DNA of 64,000 nucleotides from CAWJMD01 sp963700925 (GTDB lineage Bacteria > Actinomycetota > Actinomycetes > Actinomycetales > CAWJMD01). Positions 55,238 to 63,801 of this stretch are shown in pieces. Each line of letters starts with the position of its first letter. Position 1 is the stretch's first letter. The translations under genes and the position numbers were made by a program. The notes under the pieces are model-generated. The model did not search any database and was not told the origin of the DNA. It saw nothing but the letters and a program-made list of their open reading frames with translations. Location: contig OY969553.1 of the NCBI GenBank assembly GCA_963700925.1, forward strand, positions 3,162,001 through 3,226,000. The letters are read 5' to 3'.

Positions 55238-56142
55238 ATGCGCGGGAGTTTCAGGCTGCGGGCGACGGTGACGGCGTGGGTGGCCGCCCGTGGTTCACCA
55301 TCGGGGACGGATGGCTTCCAAGCCGGCTGAGGATCGCGTCGATGACTCGGATCAGCGGCACCGCGACCGACGGAGTGTGGCAGGGCTCGGTGAGGGTGAG
55401 CTCGGCTTACATCGGTCGTTGGTTCGGGCACCTGGGCGGCATCGAGGACGTGAACGGCAACTCCTCGTTCAACGAGGTCCCCACCAACGAGTTCCAGATC
55501 GGTGCGCCCGGGCAGCTGCCCTGGAAGGCGGTGCGAGCCGATCCCCCTCTCCGGGTGGTCGACGGGTCGGGGAGCTGGACGCCTCGGCTCGTCGTCGTCG
55601 ACCGGACTACGGGCCAGGCGATTCCCGGTGCCTTCCTCGACAGCGTCGGTGCCAGTCGGTACGAGTACGTGCCTGCTCAGCGCGCCACCCGTCCCAGCCT
55701 TCGAGCGGATGCTGCCGGCGTGTGGACGGGCCCTCCAACAGCGCTTTACAGGGGGTACGTGCCCCTTGACCTGCTGGCCTCGCGCGGTACGAGTGGCTTC
55801 AGCCTCGAGGGGCGCGGCTGCTACTCGGGCCCGACCGTGAAGTGGCAGGCGAACGAGCGCTTCAGTGTCTCGGGGCGCACGATCACCGCGAGCGGCAACG
55901 CCTTCCCGGCGCCGAAGATCCACCACGCCCACAACCCGAGCATCAGGCTCGAGTACCTCGTCGGCCGCACCTGGCGCCAGGCAGCTCTGAGCACGGTCCA
56001 CCCGAGTGGCAGGTACTCGATTTCGTGGACGGCGCCCCAGGCCGGAGTCGTCGCGGTGCGCGTCGTCAAGCCTGGCGGCGTGGGCGAGTGCGAGAGCAGT
56101 GTCGGCTCCGTGCTCCCCTCGGTGGAGCTCACCGCCCGGTAG
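55238..56142 (+). pseudogene. Secreted protein, family A paralogue 3 (5' part deleted and out of frame)
   Basis: ATG 55238 has a good ribosome-binding site (GGGGGAGA) and codes a signal-like start MRGSFRLRATVTAWVAARG, but this frame ends after 30 codons. The body of the family (ISGTATDGVWQGSVRVSS, GSGSWTPRLVVVDRTTG, VKWQANERFSVSGRTITASG, NAFPAPKIHHAHNPSIRLEY, HPSGRYSISWTAPQAGVVAV and VKPGGVGECES) is in another frame and open to 56142. About 100 residues of the N-terminal domain found in the other two copies are absent, so a deletion and frameshift are likely. An ORF from GTG 55153 reads through the body but with an unrelated start and no signal peptide. Confidence 0.65.
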
Positions 56143-56170
56143 GCCGTGCCACGCCCAGGTGACCGGCGAG

Positions 56171-56176
56171 TAACAT
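56171..56176 (+). promoter_or_regulatory. -10 box of the FadE25-like gene
   Basis: TAACAT, 7 nt before GTG 56184; no Shine-Dalgarno. Confidence 0.6.
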
Positions 56177-56183
56177 CCGAGCC

Positions 56184-57347
56184 GTGACCGGCAAAGACTT
56201 CGACCTCTTCCGCACGTCCGACGACCACGACGAGCTGCGCGCCGCCGTCCGCGCCGTCGCGCAGGACAAGATCGCTCCGTACGCGGCCGCCGTCGACGAG
56301 CAGAGCCGCTTCCCGCAGGAGGCGCTGGATGCCCTGGTGGCAGCCGACTTCCACGCGCCGCACATCGCCGAGGAGCATGACGGGGTCGGTGCCGACGCGC
56401 TCGCGACGTGCATCGTGATCGAGGAGGTCGCGCGGGTCTGCGCGTCGTCGTCGCTGATCCCGGCGGTGAACAAGCTGGGCACGATGCCGCTGATCCTGGA
56501 CGGCTCTCCGGAGATCCAGGCGCGGTACCTGCCGCCGGTCGCGCGGGGGGAGGCGATGTTCTCCTACGGGCTCTCCGAGCGCGAGGCAGGTTCCGACACG
56601 GCGAGCATGAAGACGCGGGCGGTCGCGGACGGTGACGAGTGGGTGCTGTCGGGCCAGAAGTCGTGGATCACGAACGCCGGGGTGTCGAGGTACTACACGG
56701 TGCTGGCCGTGACCGACCCGGACGGCAAGCGGGGCAGCAACGTCACGGCCTTCGTGCTGCACGACGACGACGCCGGGTTCACCCTCGGCGAGCCCGAGCG
56801 CAAGCTCGGCATCAAGGGCTCCCCGACGCGAGAGCTGTTCTTCGACAAGGTGCGCGTCGGCGACGACCGCCGCGTCGGTGCGGTCGGCGACGGCCTCAAG
56901 ATCGCGCTGCGCACCCTCGACCACACTCGCGTCACCATCGGCGCGCAGGCCGTCGGCATCGCCCAGGGGGCGCTGGACCACGCGCTCGACTACGTGCGCG
57001 AGCGCAAGCAGTTCGGCCAGCGGATCGCCGACTTCCAGGGCGTCCAGTTCATGCTGGCCGACATGGGCATGAAGCTCGAGGCGGCCAGGCAGATGGTCTA
57101 CGTGGCGGCGGCGAAGTCGGAGCGCGGCGATGCGGACCTGCCGTTCTTCGGCGCTGCCGCAAAGTGTTTCGCGTCCGACGTCGCGATGGAGGTCACCGTC
57201 GACGCGGTGCAGCTGCTCGGTGGCTACGGGTACGTCAAGGACTACCCGCTCGAGCGGATGATGCGCGACGCCAAGATCACCCAGATCTACGAGGGCACGA
57301 ACCAGATCCAGCGCGTCGTGATGGCGCGACAGCTGCTGAAGGGCTGA
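56184..57347 (+). CDS. Acyl-CoA dehydrogenase (FadE25-like)
   Basis: 387-residue FAD enzyme. FSYGLSEREAGSDTASMKTR, GQKSWITNAGVSRYYTVLAV, DHTRVTIGAQAVGIAQGALD, QLLGGYGYVKDYPLERMMRD and the catalytic-region IYEGTNQIQRVVMARQLLKG are visible. It oxidises short- to medium-chain acyl-CoA to the enoyl form. In mycobacteria the corresponding gene (fadE25) lies near purE/purK, as it does here at greater distance. Probably transcribed from its own leaderless promoter. Confidence 0.93.
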   Translation: MTGKDFDLFRTSDDHDELRAAVRAVAQDKIAPYAAAVDEQSRFPQEALDALVAADFHAPHIAEEHDGVGADALATCIVIEEVARVCASSSLIPAVNKLGTMPLILDGSPEIQARYLPPVARGEAMFSYGLSEREAGSDTASMKTRAVADGDEWVLSGQKSWITNAGVSRYYTVLAVTDPDGKRGSNVTAFVLHDDDAGFTLGEPERKLGIKGSPTRELFFDKVRVGDDRRVGAVGDGLKIALRTLDHTRVTIGAQAVGIAQGALDHALDYVRERKQFGQRIADFQGVQFMLADMGMKLEAARQMVYVAAAKSERGDADLPFFGAAAKCFASDVAMEVTVDAVQLLGGYGYVKDYPLERMMRDAKITQIYEGTNQIQRVVMARQLLKG

Positions 57348-57415
57348 CCCGGGCTGACAGCGGCTGGCTGGCAGCGGCTGGCAGCGGCTGGCAGCGGCTG
57401 ACCCGGGCTGACCGA
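57345..57415 (+). repeat. Tandem GGCTGRC / GGCAGCGGCT repeats after the dehydrogenase
   Basis: Five short repeats of GGCAGCGGCT-type units flanked by two GGCTGACCCGGGCTGAC blocks. No strong single hairpin; it may slow or end transcription after the dehydrogenase gene. Confidence 0.6.
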
Positions 57416-57452
57416 AGGGGTGCGGTGGCACCGAGCATGCCGTTCCCTTCGA

Positions 57453-57458
57453 TACCGT
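57453..57458 (+). promoter_or_regulatory. -10 box before the GT2 start
   Basis: TACCGT, 8 nt before ATG 57467, the expected first codon of the glycosyltransferase in its pre-shift frame. Confidence 0.45.
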
Positions 57459-57466
57459 CATCCGCG

Positions 57467-58629
57467 ATGTCCCCCGCTGCCGCTTCCGACCCGCCGCCGG
57501 TCCCGTCGCTCCCGTCGGTGCCGTCGGTGCCGTCTGTGCCGTCTGTGCCTCTGTGCCGTCGGTGCCGTCGGTGCCGTCGGTGCCGTCTGTGCCGTCGTCT
57601 TCCGACGCCGACCCGTCGCCCGAGCCGGGTACGTCGTGGCCGCCGGTCTCCGTCGTGATGCCCGTTCTCGACGAGGAACCGCACCTGGCCGAAGCCGTGA
57701 AGCGCATCATCGCCCAGCAGTACCCCGGTGACCTCGAGGTCGTGCTGGCCCTCGGGCCCTCCCACGACCGCACCGACGACGTGGCGCGCACCGTCGCGGC
57801 GGCCGACCCGCGCATCACGCTCGTGCCCAACCCCAGCGGCCGCACGCCCGACGCCCTCAACCACGCGATCGGCGCATCGCGGCACGAGATCGTCGTGCGG
57901 GTGGACGGCCACGGCCACCTGCCACCCGACTACATCAGCTCAGCGGTGAGACTGCTCGACCAGACGGGCGCCGACAACGTCGGCGGCATGATGGTGCCGG
58001 TCGGACGAACGCCGTTCGAGCAGGCGGTGGCACGCGCGATGAGCAGCCGTCTCGGCATCGGCGGCGCCCGGTTCCACGTCGGCGGCGAGCCCGGCCCGGC
58101 GGAGACCGTGTACCTCGGGGTGTTCCGCAGGTCGGTGCTCGAGCGGCTGGGCGGCTTCGACCCGCGCTTCGCGCGTGCCCAGGACTGGGAGCTGAACTAC
58201 CGCATCCGCCGCAGCGGCGGCGTGGTCTGGTTCTCCCCGGACCTTCGGGTGACGTACCGGCCGCGCTCGTCGCTGAAGGCGCTCGCCAAGCAGTTCTACC
58301 GGACGGGACGGTGGCGCCGGCAGGTGCAGATCACCTACCCCGACAGCCGTAGCCCGCGCTACCTCGCCCCGCCCGCGGCCGTTCTCGCCCTGGCGGTCGG
58401 CACCACCGTCGGCGTCGTCGGGCTGGTGACCGGCACGACCTGGGCGGCCGCCGCGCTCGCGATCCCGGCGGGCTACGCGCTGATGCTGGTCTTGGCCACG
58501 CCCGTCGTCGCCCGTGACCTACCGGCGGCGGCACAGCTGCGGTTCCCCGGCGTCGTCGCCGTCATGCACGCCTGCTGGGGTGCCGGCTTCCTGCGCGGTC
58601 CCGAAGAGCAGATCGACGCCAAGCCGTGA
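57467..58629 (+). CDS. Family 2 glycosyltransferase with a frameshift in its N-terminal repeat
   Basis: The enzyme body is open from GTG 57553 (358 residues): VSVVMPVLDEEPHLAEAVKR, VVLALGPSHDRTDD, VRVDGHGHLPPDYI (DxD-like), GGFDPRFARAQDWELNYRIR (ED motif) and about two C-terminal helices. It resembles ExoA-type polymer transferases. Upstream, ATG 57467 with a -10 box begins MSPAAASDPPPVPS and a Val-Pro-Ser repeat, but in a different frame that stops at 57658. One base lost in the 9-bp repeat tract (a unit reading GTGCCTCTG) would explain it. GTGs inside the repeat could restart translation in the right frame. Treat the start as uncertain. Confidence 0.75.
57514..57597 (+). repeat. 9-bp repeat tract (GTGCCGTCG-type) at the GT2 N-terminus
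   Basis: About nine units of GTGCCGTCG/T code Val-Pro-Ser in frame. One unit has lost a base (around 57546-57553), which moves the frame. Such tracts are prone to slippage. Confidence 0.75.
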
Positions 58630-60290
58630 ACGTGCTGATGCTCGTCCAGTCTGCGGTCGTGGGTGACGCTCGAGTCGTGCGGGAGGCTCGCTCGCTCGCC
58701 GACGCCGGGCATCGCGTCACCATCGTTGGGCGTGGCCTGCCCGATGACGCGCACGAACCGTCGCTCGCCGGGGTGAGCCTCGTCGACGCCGGTCGGTCCG
58801 CCGGGCTGGGGTCGGCGCGCGAGGCGGGCAGCCGGCGAGGTGGTGCGGCCGCGCTCGCCGTCCGGACCGCACGTTGGACCCTGCTTCCTGAGCACCGTGC
58901 CCGCGTCGAGCACGAGTGGAGGGAGTCGGCGCGCGTCCTGGTCGAGACCCGGCGGGCGGACGGTGAGCGCTTCGACGTCATCCACGCACACGACCTGAAC
59001 ACCCTGGCGCTGGCGGCCGAGCTGGCCGACCGCTGGGGAATCCCCTACGTGTACGACGCCCACGAGCTGTGGTCCGATCGCGGGCTCCCCGGGCGGCCGA
59101 CACCGATGGCTGACCGGCGCCGCCTGGCCGACGAGACACGTTGGGCCGCAGCGGCAACCGCGGTCTTGACGGTCAGCGAAGGCATCGCAGACGTGCTGAG
59201 GACACGCGGGATCGCGTCCGTGCACGTCGTCCGCAACTCCTTCCCCTCCGTGCAGCCTTCGGCTCACGTGGGCGGAACGGTGGGCCTGCGAAGGCTGGTC
59301 TACGCCGGCCGGATCGGGCCCGGTCGCGACCTCGCCCCGCTCGTCGCCTCGGCTGCGGACCCGCGGGTGCCCGGGGTGCTCATGATCGGCCCGACCGACG
59401 ACCACTTCGCGGCGACGCTGCCTGACTCACCTCGCGTGGAGCGCAGAGCGGCAGTGCCGGTGGACGACCTCGACGAGCTCTACCGGGAGAACGGTGCCGC
59501 TGCGGTGACCCTGCGATCCGGGCCCCGCAACCACGAGCTCGCCCTGCCCAACAAGCTCTTCCATGCGGTGCGGGCCGGGGTGCCCGTGGTCGCCGCCGAC
59601 CTGCCCGAGCTTCGCCGGGTGGTGACCGAGCACGACCTCGGCGAGCTCTACACGCCCGGCGACGCCGACTCGATCGCCGCCGCCACCGCCCGGCTGTCGG
59701 ACCGCTACCCCGAGCTGCTGGCCGGCGTCGCAGCCGCCCGCCCGGCCCTCTCGTGGGAGCACGACGCCCGCGTGCTGGTCGACGTCTACGCGGACGTCGA
59801 ACAGGACGGGGAGCATGAGCGCGCCCAGGCCCCGCCGCGTCGCCATGGTGGTGGCCAACGGCGTGCACGGGGACTCGCGCGTGCAGCGGGTCGCTGCCGC
59901 CGCGGCCGACGGCGGCTGGTCGGTGCTGGTGATCGGCCGGACGGACGGCTCCACGGTGGCGCGCTCCAGATTGCGCACGACGGGTGGCGCCGTCGACGTG
60001 CTGCTCGTCCCGGTGCCTGCCGTGCTGGGTGTCGGGGGCCCAGCCGGTGCTCTGCGGAGGCGGAACCACCCCGATGTGCGGGCCGCACGGCGTCTGCTGG
60101 CCGAGCGAGACCGGCTGGCCGGCCACCCTCCAGGTGGGCGGCTGATCGGCCGTCTCCGCTTCGGCGCGTGGCGACTGACCGACCCGTGGGTGCAGGACCT
60201 CGAGCTGGCGATGGCGCCCCACCTGGAGGACTTCGCGCCCGACCTCGTGCACGCGCACGACCGCCAGACCATCGCGCTCGCCGCCCGTAG
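58626..60290 (+). CDS. GT-B glycosyltransferase with unusual long 3' overlap
   Basis: The first ~395 residues are a group 1/4-type glycosyltransferase: LMLVQSAVVGDARVVREARS, FDVIHAHDLNTLALAAELAD, IPYVYDAHELWSDRG, LTVSEGIADVLRTRG, RRLVYAGRIGPGRDLAPLVA and LPNKLFHAVRAGVPVVAADL. It should transfer a nucleotide sugar onto a surface glycan. No stop follows the expected end; the frame runs 158 codons more, overlapping the next gene by 476 nt, as an Arg/Ala/Gly-rich stretch that is only an out-of-frame reading of the next gene. A one-base change shortly before 59815 would give the usual ATGA overlap. GTG 58626 overlaps the previous stop (GTGA). Confidence 0.8.
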   Translation: MNVLMLVQSAVVGDARVVREARSLADAGHRVTIVGRGLPDDAHEPSLAGVSLVDAGRSAGLGSAREAGSRRGGAAALAVRTARWTLLPEHRARVEHEWRESARVLVETRRADGERFDVIHAHDLNTLALAAELADRWGIPYVYDAHELWSDRGLPGRPTPMADRRRLADETRWAAAATAVLTVSEGIADVLRTRGIASVHVVRNSFPSVQPSAHVGGTVGLRRLVYAGRIGPGRDLAPLVASAADPRVPGVLMIGPTDDHFAATLPDSPRVERRAAVPVDDLDELYRENGAAAVTLRSGPRNHELALPNKLFHAVRAGVPVVAADLPELRRVVTEHDLGELYTPGDADSIAAATARLSDRYPELLAGVAAARPALSWEHDARVLVDVYADVEQDGEHERAQAPPRRHGGGQRRARGLARAAGRCRRGRRRLVGAGDRPDGRLHGGALQIAHDGWRRRRAARPGACRAGCRGPSRCSAEAEPPRCAGRTASAGRARPAGRPPSRWAADRPSPLRRVATDRPVGAGPRAGDGAPPGGLRARPRARARPPDHRARRP

Positions 60291-61200
60291 CGCGGCAGCC
60301 CTGCGTCACCATGGCCGCCCGACGCGCTGGGTGCTGGACGCCCACGAGTACGTGGCGGCGACCGCAGCCCGGGGGGCAGGCGGCCTGCGCGGGCGCGTCC
60401 GACGGGCGATGGTGGTCGGGCAGCAGTCGGAGTTCATCGCCGAGGCCGACGCCGTCGTGACGGTCTCGAGCGAGCTCGCGCGGATGCTGGCTGCGGACCA
60501 CCACCTGCCTGCCAGCCCGACGGTGGTGCTCAATGCCCCAGACACCGACCACCCGGACACCAATCAGCCAGGCGCTGAACCAGGACCCGAAATCCCTTCT
60601 CTCCGAACCCGTCTCGGACTGAGCCCCGAAGTCCCGCTGCTCGTCTACGTCGGGGGCTGCGCACCTGCACGCGGGGTCTCGACGGCCGTCGACGCGTTGC
60701 AGCACCTGCCGGGGCACCACCTCGCGCTCGTGGCGGCACCCGACGACGCGGACGCCGACGCGCTGCTCGCGAAGGCGGAGGAGGCGGGGACGGGGGACCG
60801 CGTGCACCGCGTCGACTACGTCCCCTCCCACCAGGTCACGGCGCTGCTGCGCGACGCGGACATCGGGCTGGTGCCGCTGCTCCACCGTCCGAACCACGAG
60901 ATCTCGCTCGTCACCAAGTACCTGGAGTACCTGCATGCCGGCCTTCCGGTCGTGGTCTCGCAGGTACGGGCGATGGCGGCGTTCACGAGCGAGCATCGGG
61001 TCGGCGAGGTGTACGCGACCGGCGACCCCCGCGCTCTGGCCGAGGCGGTCTCCACCGTGATGGCCAACCGCGACCGCTACGCGCACGCCGTGGCCACTGA
61101 CCCGGCGGTGGCCGCCACGGCCTGGAGTCGTCAGGCCGAGGTCCTCGGCGATCTGTACGACCGGCTCGTTCCGGCGCCCGACTACCCTGGCGACCGATGA
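59815..61200 (+). CDS. GT-B glycosyltransferase
   Basis: 461 residues. N-terminal VAMVVANGVHGDSRVQRVAA, FAPDLVHAHDRQTIALAARS, RWVLDAHEYVAATA, ADAVVTVSSELARMLAADHH, VPLLVYVGGCAPARGVSTAV, ADIGLVPLLHRPNHEISLVT and KYLEYLHAGLPVVVSQV form the usual two Rossmann-like halves with an E-rich acceptor part. Closely similar in plan to the gene before it. GGGGAGC precedes ATG 59815. Its stop overlaps the next gene by 4 nt, so the cluster is one operon. Confidence 0.88.
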   Translation: MSAPRPRRVAMVVANGVHGDSRVQRVAAAAADGGWSVLVIGRTDGSTVARSRLRTTGGAVDVLLVPVPAVLGVGGPAGALRRRNHPDVRAARRLLAERDRLAGHPPGGRLIGRLRFGAWRLTDPWVQDLELAMAPHLEDFAPDLVHAHDRQTIALAARSAAALRHHGRPTRWVLDAHEYVAATAARGAGGLRGRVRRAMVVGQQSEFIAEADAVVTVSSELARMLAADHHLPASPTVVLNAPDTDHPDTNQPGAEPGPEIPSLRTRLGLSPEVPLLVYVGGCAPARGVSTAVDALQHLPGHHLALVAAPDDADADALLAKAEEAGTGDRVHRVDYVPSHQVTALLRDADIGLVPLLHRPNHEISLVTKYLEYLHAGLPVVVSQVRAMAAFTSEHRVGEVYATGDPRALAEAVSTVMANRDRYAHAVATDPAVAATAWSRQAEVLGDLYDRLVPAPDYPGDR

Positions 61201-62513
61201 GCACGCGGCGCCGGCCCCGGGTCCTGTACCTGGCGTTCTACTTCCCCCCGACGAGGGCGAGCGGCGTCTTCCGTGCGCGGGCCACGGCGAACCACCTGGC
61301 CGAGGCCGGGTGGGACGTCACCGTCCACACCGCTCCGCGCGAGTTCTTCACCGAGTACATCGACTCCTACGACGCGAGTCTCGAGGCGACCATCCACCCC
61401 GACGTGACTGTGCTGCGTCCGGGCATGAGCTTCGCCCACTGGGAGACGGACATCCGCAAGTTCAGCCGGTTCCGGGGCACCGTGCCGACCCTGGACACGA
61501 TCGTGCGTCGTCGCCGCTCCGAGATGTCGTTCCCGGAGGCCTACGCGTCGTGGATCCCGCGCGTGGTCGCGCGTGCCGTCGCCGACCACGCCCGCCGCCC
61601 GTACGACGTCGTCGTCGCGACCGGCAACCCGTTCGCGGCCTTCGCTGCCGCCTGGCTGCTGCATCGGGCGCTCCGGGTTCCCTACGTGCTCGACTACCGC
61701 GACGCGTGGACGTTCAACCAGTTCTCCGAAGAGGTGCGCTACCCGCCGGGTCACCGCGCATGGCGCTGGGAGAGCCGGGTGCTGCGGTCGGCGTCCGAGA
61801 TCGCCTTCGTCAACCAGGGCATGCTCGGCTGGTACGCCGACCGGTACCCGTTCGCCGCGTCCAAGATGACCGTGGTGCCCAACGGCTGGGAGCCCGAGAT
61901 CCTCGGCCGTGGAGACGGCCGTACACCGCGTCGCGACGGTCCTCTGCGCTTCGGCTACGTGGGCACGGTGACCGACGCGATGCCGTTCGAGGCGCTGTTC
62001 GAGGGCTGGCGCCTGGCGCGGCAGGACGCCTCGATGGCCGACGCCACGCTCTCCGTGCACGGTCACCTCGGGTTCTTCCCACGCCAGGTGCAGGCACTGG
62101 TCGACCGGATGCCGCTCGGACCGGGCACCGGCGTGCGGTACGAGGGACCCGTTCCGAAGGCTGACATCGGACGGACCTACGCCGACCTCGACGTGCTCGC
62201 CCTGTGGCTGCCCGGCGCTCGCTACGTCACGTCGGGCAAGGTCTTCGAGTACATGGCGACCGCCAAGCCGGTGGTCTCCGTGCACCGGCCCGACATCGCT
62301 GCGACCGACGTGCTCGCCGGCTACCCGCTGTGGGTGCCGAACACCTCGCTCGAGCCGGACGACGTGGCGCGCGCGCTCGTCGAGGGTGCCCGGACGGCGC
62401 GCGACAGCAGCGACGCCGACGTGGCCGCCGCGCGGGCGCACGCCGAGCGGTACACCCGTGAGGCCGTGCTCGCGCCGTTCGAGCAGCGGCTGAGGAAGCT
62501 CGCGCGTGCCTGA
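61197..62513 (+). CDS. Family 4-like glycosyltransferase
   Basis: 438 residues. VLYLAFYFPPTRASGVFRAR, YDVVVATGNPFAAFAAAWLL, VPYVLDYRDAWTFNQFSEEV, EIAFVNQGMLGWYADRYPFA, MTVVPNGWEPEILGRG, LRFGYVGTVTDAMPFEALFE and KVFEYMATAKPVVSVHRPDI are typical of sugar transferases in capsule or wall polysaccharide clusters. Starts in the ATGA overlap with the previous stop and its own stop overlaps the next GTG start by 8 nt. Confidence 0.88.
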   Translation: MSTRRRPRVLYLAFYFPPTRASGVFRARATANHLAEAGWDVTVHTAPREFFTEYIDSYDASLEATIHPDVTVLRPGMSFAHWETDIRKFSRFRGTVPTLDTIVRRRRSEMSFPEAYASWIPRVVARAVADHARRPYDVVVATGNPFAAFAAAWLLHRALRVPYVLDYRDAWTFNQFSEEVRYPPGHRAWRWESRVLRSASEIAFVNQGMLGWYADRYPFAASKMTVVPNGWEPEILGRGDGRTPRRDGPLRFGYVGTVTDAMPFEALFEGWRLARQDASMADATLSVHGHLGFFPRQVQALVDRMPLGPGTGVRYEGPVPKADIGRTYADLDVLALWLPGARYVTSGKVFEYMATAKPVVSVHRPDIAATDVLAGYPLWVPNTSLEPDDVARALVEGARTARDSSDADVAAARAHAERYTREAVLAPFEQRLRKLARA

Positions 62514-63801
62514 CGCCGCCGCTGCGGGCCACCCGGTCTCCGAGGCAACGGCGAGCGGGCTGCGGCTCGCCGTCACGACGCCGTGGTACCCGGGCGTCCG
62601 CAACCCGTTCGCGGGCTCGTTCGTGCAGTCCGCGGTACAGGCCGTGCAGGCGGCGTCCGGTGGCCTCGCCGACGCCCTGGTGCTGCACGCCGAGGACTGG
62701 GCCGCTCCCACCGACCGTGCCTCCAACGCGGTGATCCGGCACGCGATGGGCCGGCTGCTGACCCGGCCGGACGGCACCAGCGCGCTGCCGACCGTCACGG
62801 TCCGGGAGGGTCGCCTGCTCCGGGTTCCGGTCGCCGCCCGGGCGCGCGCCCCGTACGCCGAGCACGCGCGGCGGCACGTCGAGTGCGTCTCGGCCGCGCT
62901 CTCGGGGCGCCCCATCGAGGCGGACGTCGTCCACGGACACGTCGGCGTCTTCGGGGGCTGGGTCGGCACGCGGCTCGCAGAGCCCGGCACGCCGCTGTTC
63001 GTGACCGAGCACGCGACGTTCCTCGACCGCGTGCTGGCCCAGCCGGAGGCGCGCGAGATCTACGACCAGGTGCTCGAGCGCTGCACGCTCTTCTTCTGCG
63101 TGAGCGAGGTCCTGCGCGAGCAGCTCGTCGCGGCCTTCGGGCACCACCGCGACAAGCTGGTCGTGCTGCCGAACGCCGTCGCCTTCGAGCGGATGCCACC
63201 TCGCCGTGAGCCGGTCACGGAGCTGCGCCGGTGGCTGTACGTCGGTCGGCTGCTGCCGCACAAGGGCGTCGCGCGGCTGCTGGAGGCCTTCGCCCGCTGC
63301 GCCGAGGACGACCCCGGCCTTCGCCTGACCCTTCTCGGCGGCGGACGCGAGCACGACCGCCTGCGGGCTCGGGCCGTCGAGCTCGGCGTCTCGGACCGCG
63401 TGTCGCTACCGGGGCCGGTGCCGCACGAGCAGGTGGTCGAGCAGATGCACGCGCACGACCTGCTGGTCCACCTCAGCGAGTACGAGACCTTCGGGATGAC
63501 CGTGGTCGAGGCGGTGGCGGCGGGCATGCCGGTGCTCGTGACCCGCTCGGGCGGCCCGCAGGAGACGCTCGCCGGTCTCGAGGGTGTCGCCGGCGGCCTG
63601 GTGGACGTGGGTGACGACGTCGACGAGGTCGTCACCGCCTACCGCGCGCTGACGTCCGCCGCGCTCGACCCCGTCCGCGCCCGCGAGGAGCTCGAGCACC
63701 GGTACAGCCAGGCGGCCGTCGGACGCCGGCTGCTCGACCACTACACGTCCGCCGTCCCGCCGCGGGTGCCAGCCGTCCCACCGTCGAGAGTGAAGCCATG
63801 A
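62506..63801 (+). CDS. Group 1 (GT4) glycosyltransferase
   Basis: 431 residues. AVTTPWYPGVRNPFAGSFVQ is a classic GT4 opening, VVHGHVGVFGGWVGTRLAEP, TLFFCVSEVLREQLVAAFGH, RRWLYVGRLLPHKGVARLLE, LTLLGGGREHDRLRARAVEL and SEYETFGMTVVEAVAAGMPV (the ExxxxxxxE sugar-nucleotide motif) follow. Substrate unknown. Its stop overlaps the next ATG by 4 nt. Confidence 0.92.
   Translation: MPDAAAAGHPVSEATASGLRLAVTTPWYPGVRNPFAGSFVQSAVQAVQAASGGLADALVLHAEDWAAPTDRASNAVIRHAMGRLLTRPDGTSALPTVTVREGRLLRVPVAARARAPYAEHARRHVECVSAALSGRPIEADVVHGHVGVFGGWVGTRLAEPGTPLFVTEHATFLDRVLAQPEAREIYDQVLERCTLFFCVSEVLREQLVAAFGHHRDKLVVLPNAVAFERMPPRREPVTELRRWLYVGRLLPHKGVARLLEAFARCAEDDPGLRLTLLGGGREHDRLRARAVELGVSDRVSLPGPVPHEQVVEQMHAHDLLVHLSEYETFGMTVVEAVAAGMPVLVTRSGGPQETLAGLEGVAGGLVDVGDDVDEVVTAYRALTSAALDPVRAREELEHRYSQAAVGRRLLDHYTSAVPPRVPAVPPSRVKP

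Noticed and set aside
57345..57415. Short regular repeats that might suggest a CRISPR array
   Set aside because: Units are only about 10 bp with no unique spacers and no cas genes nearby.
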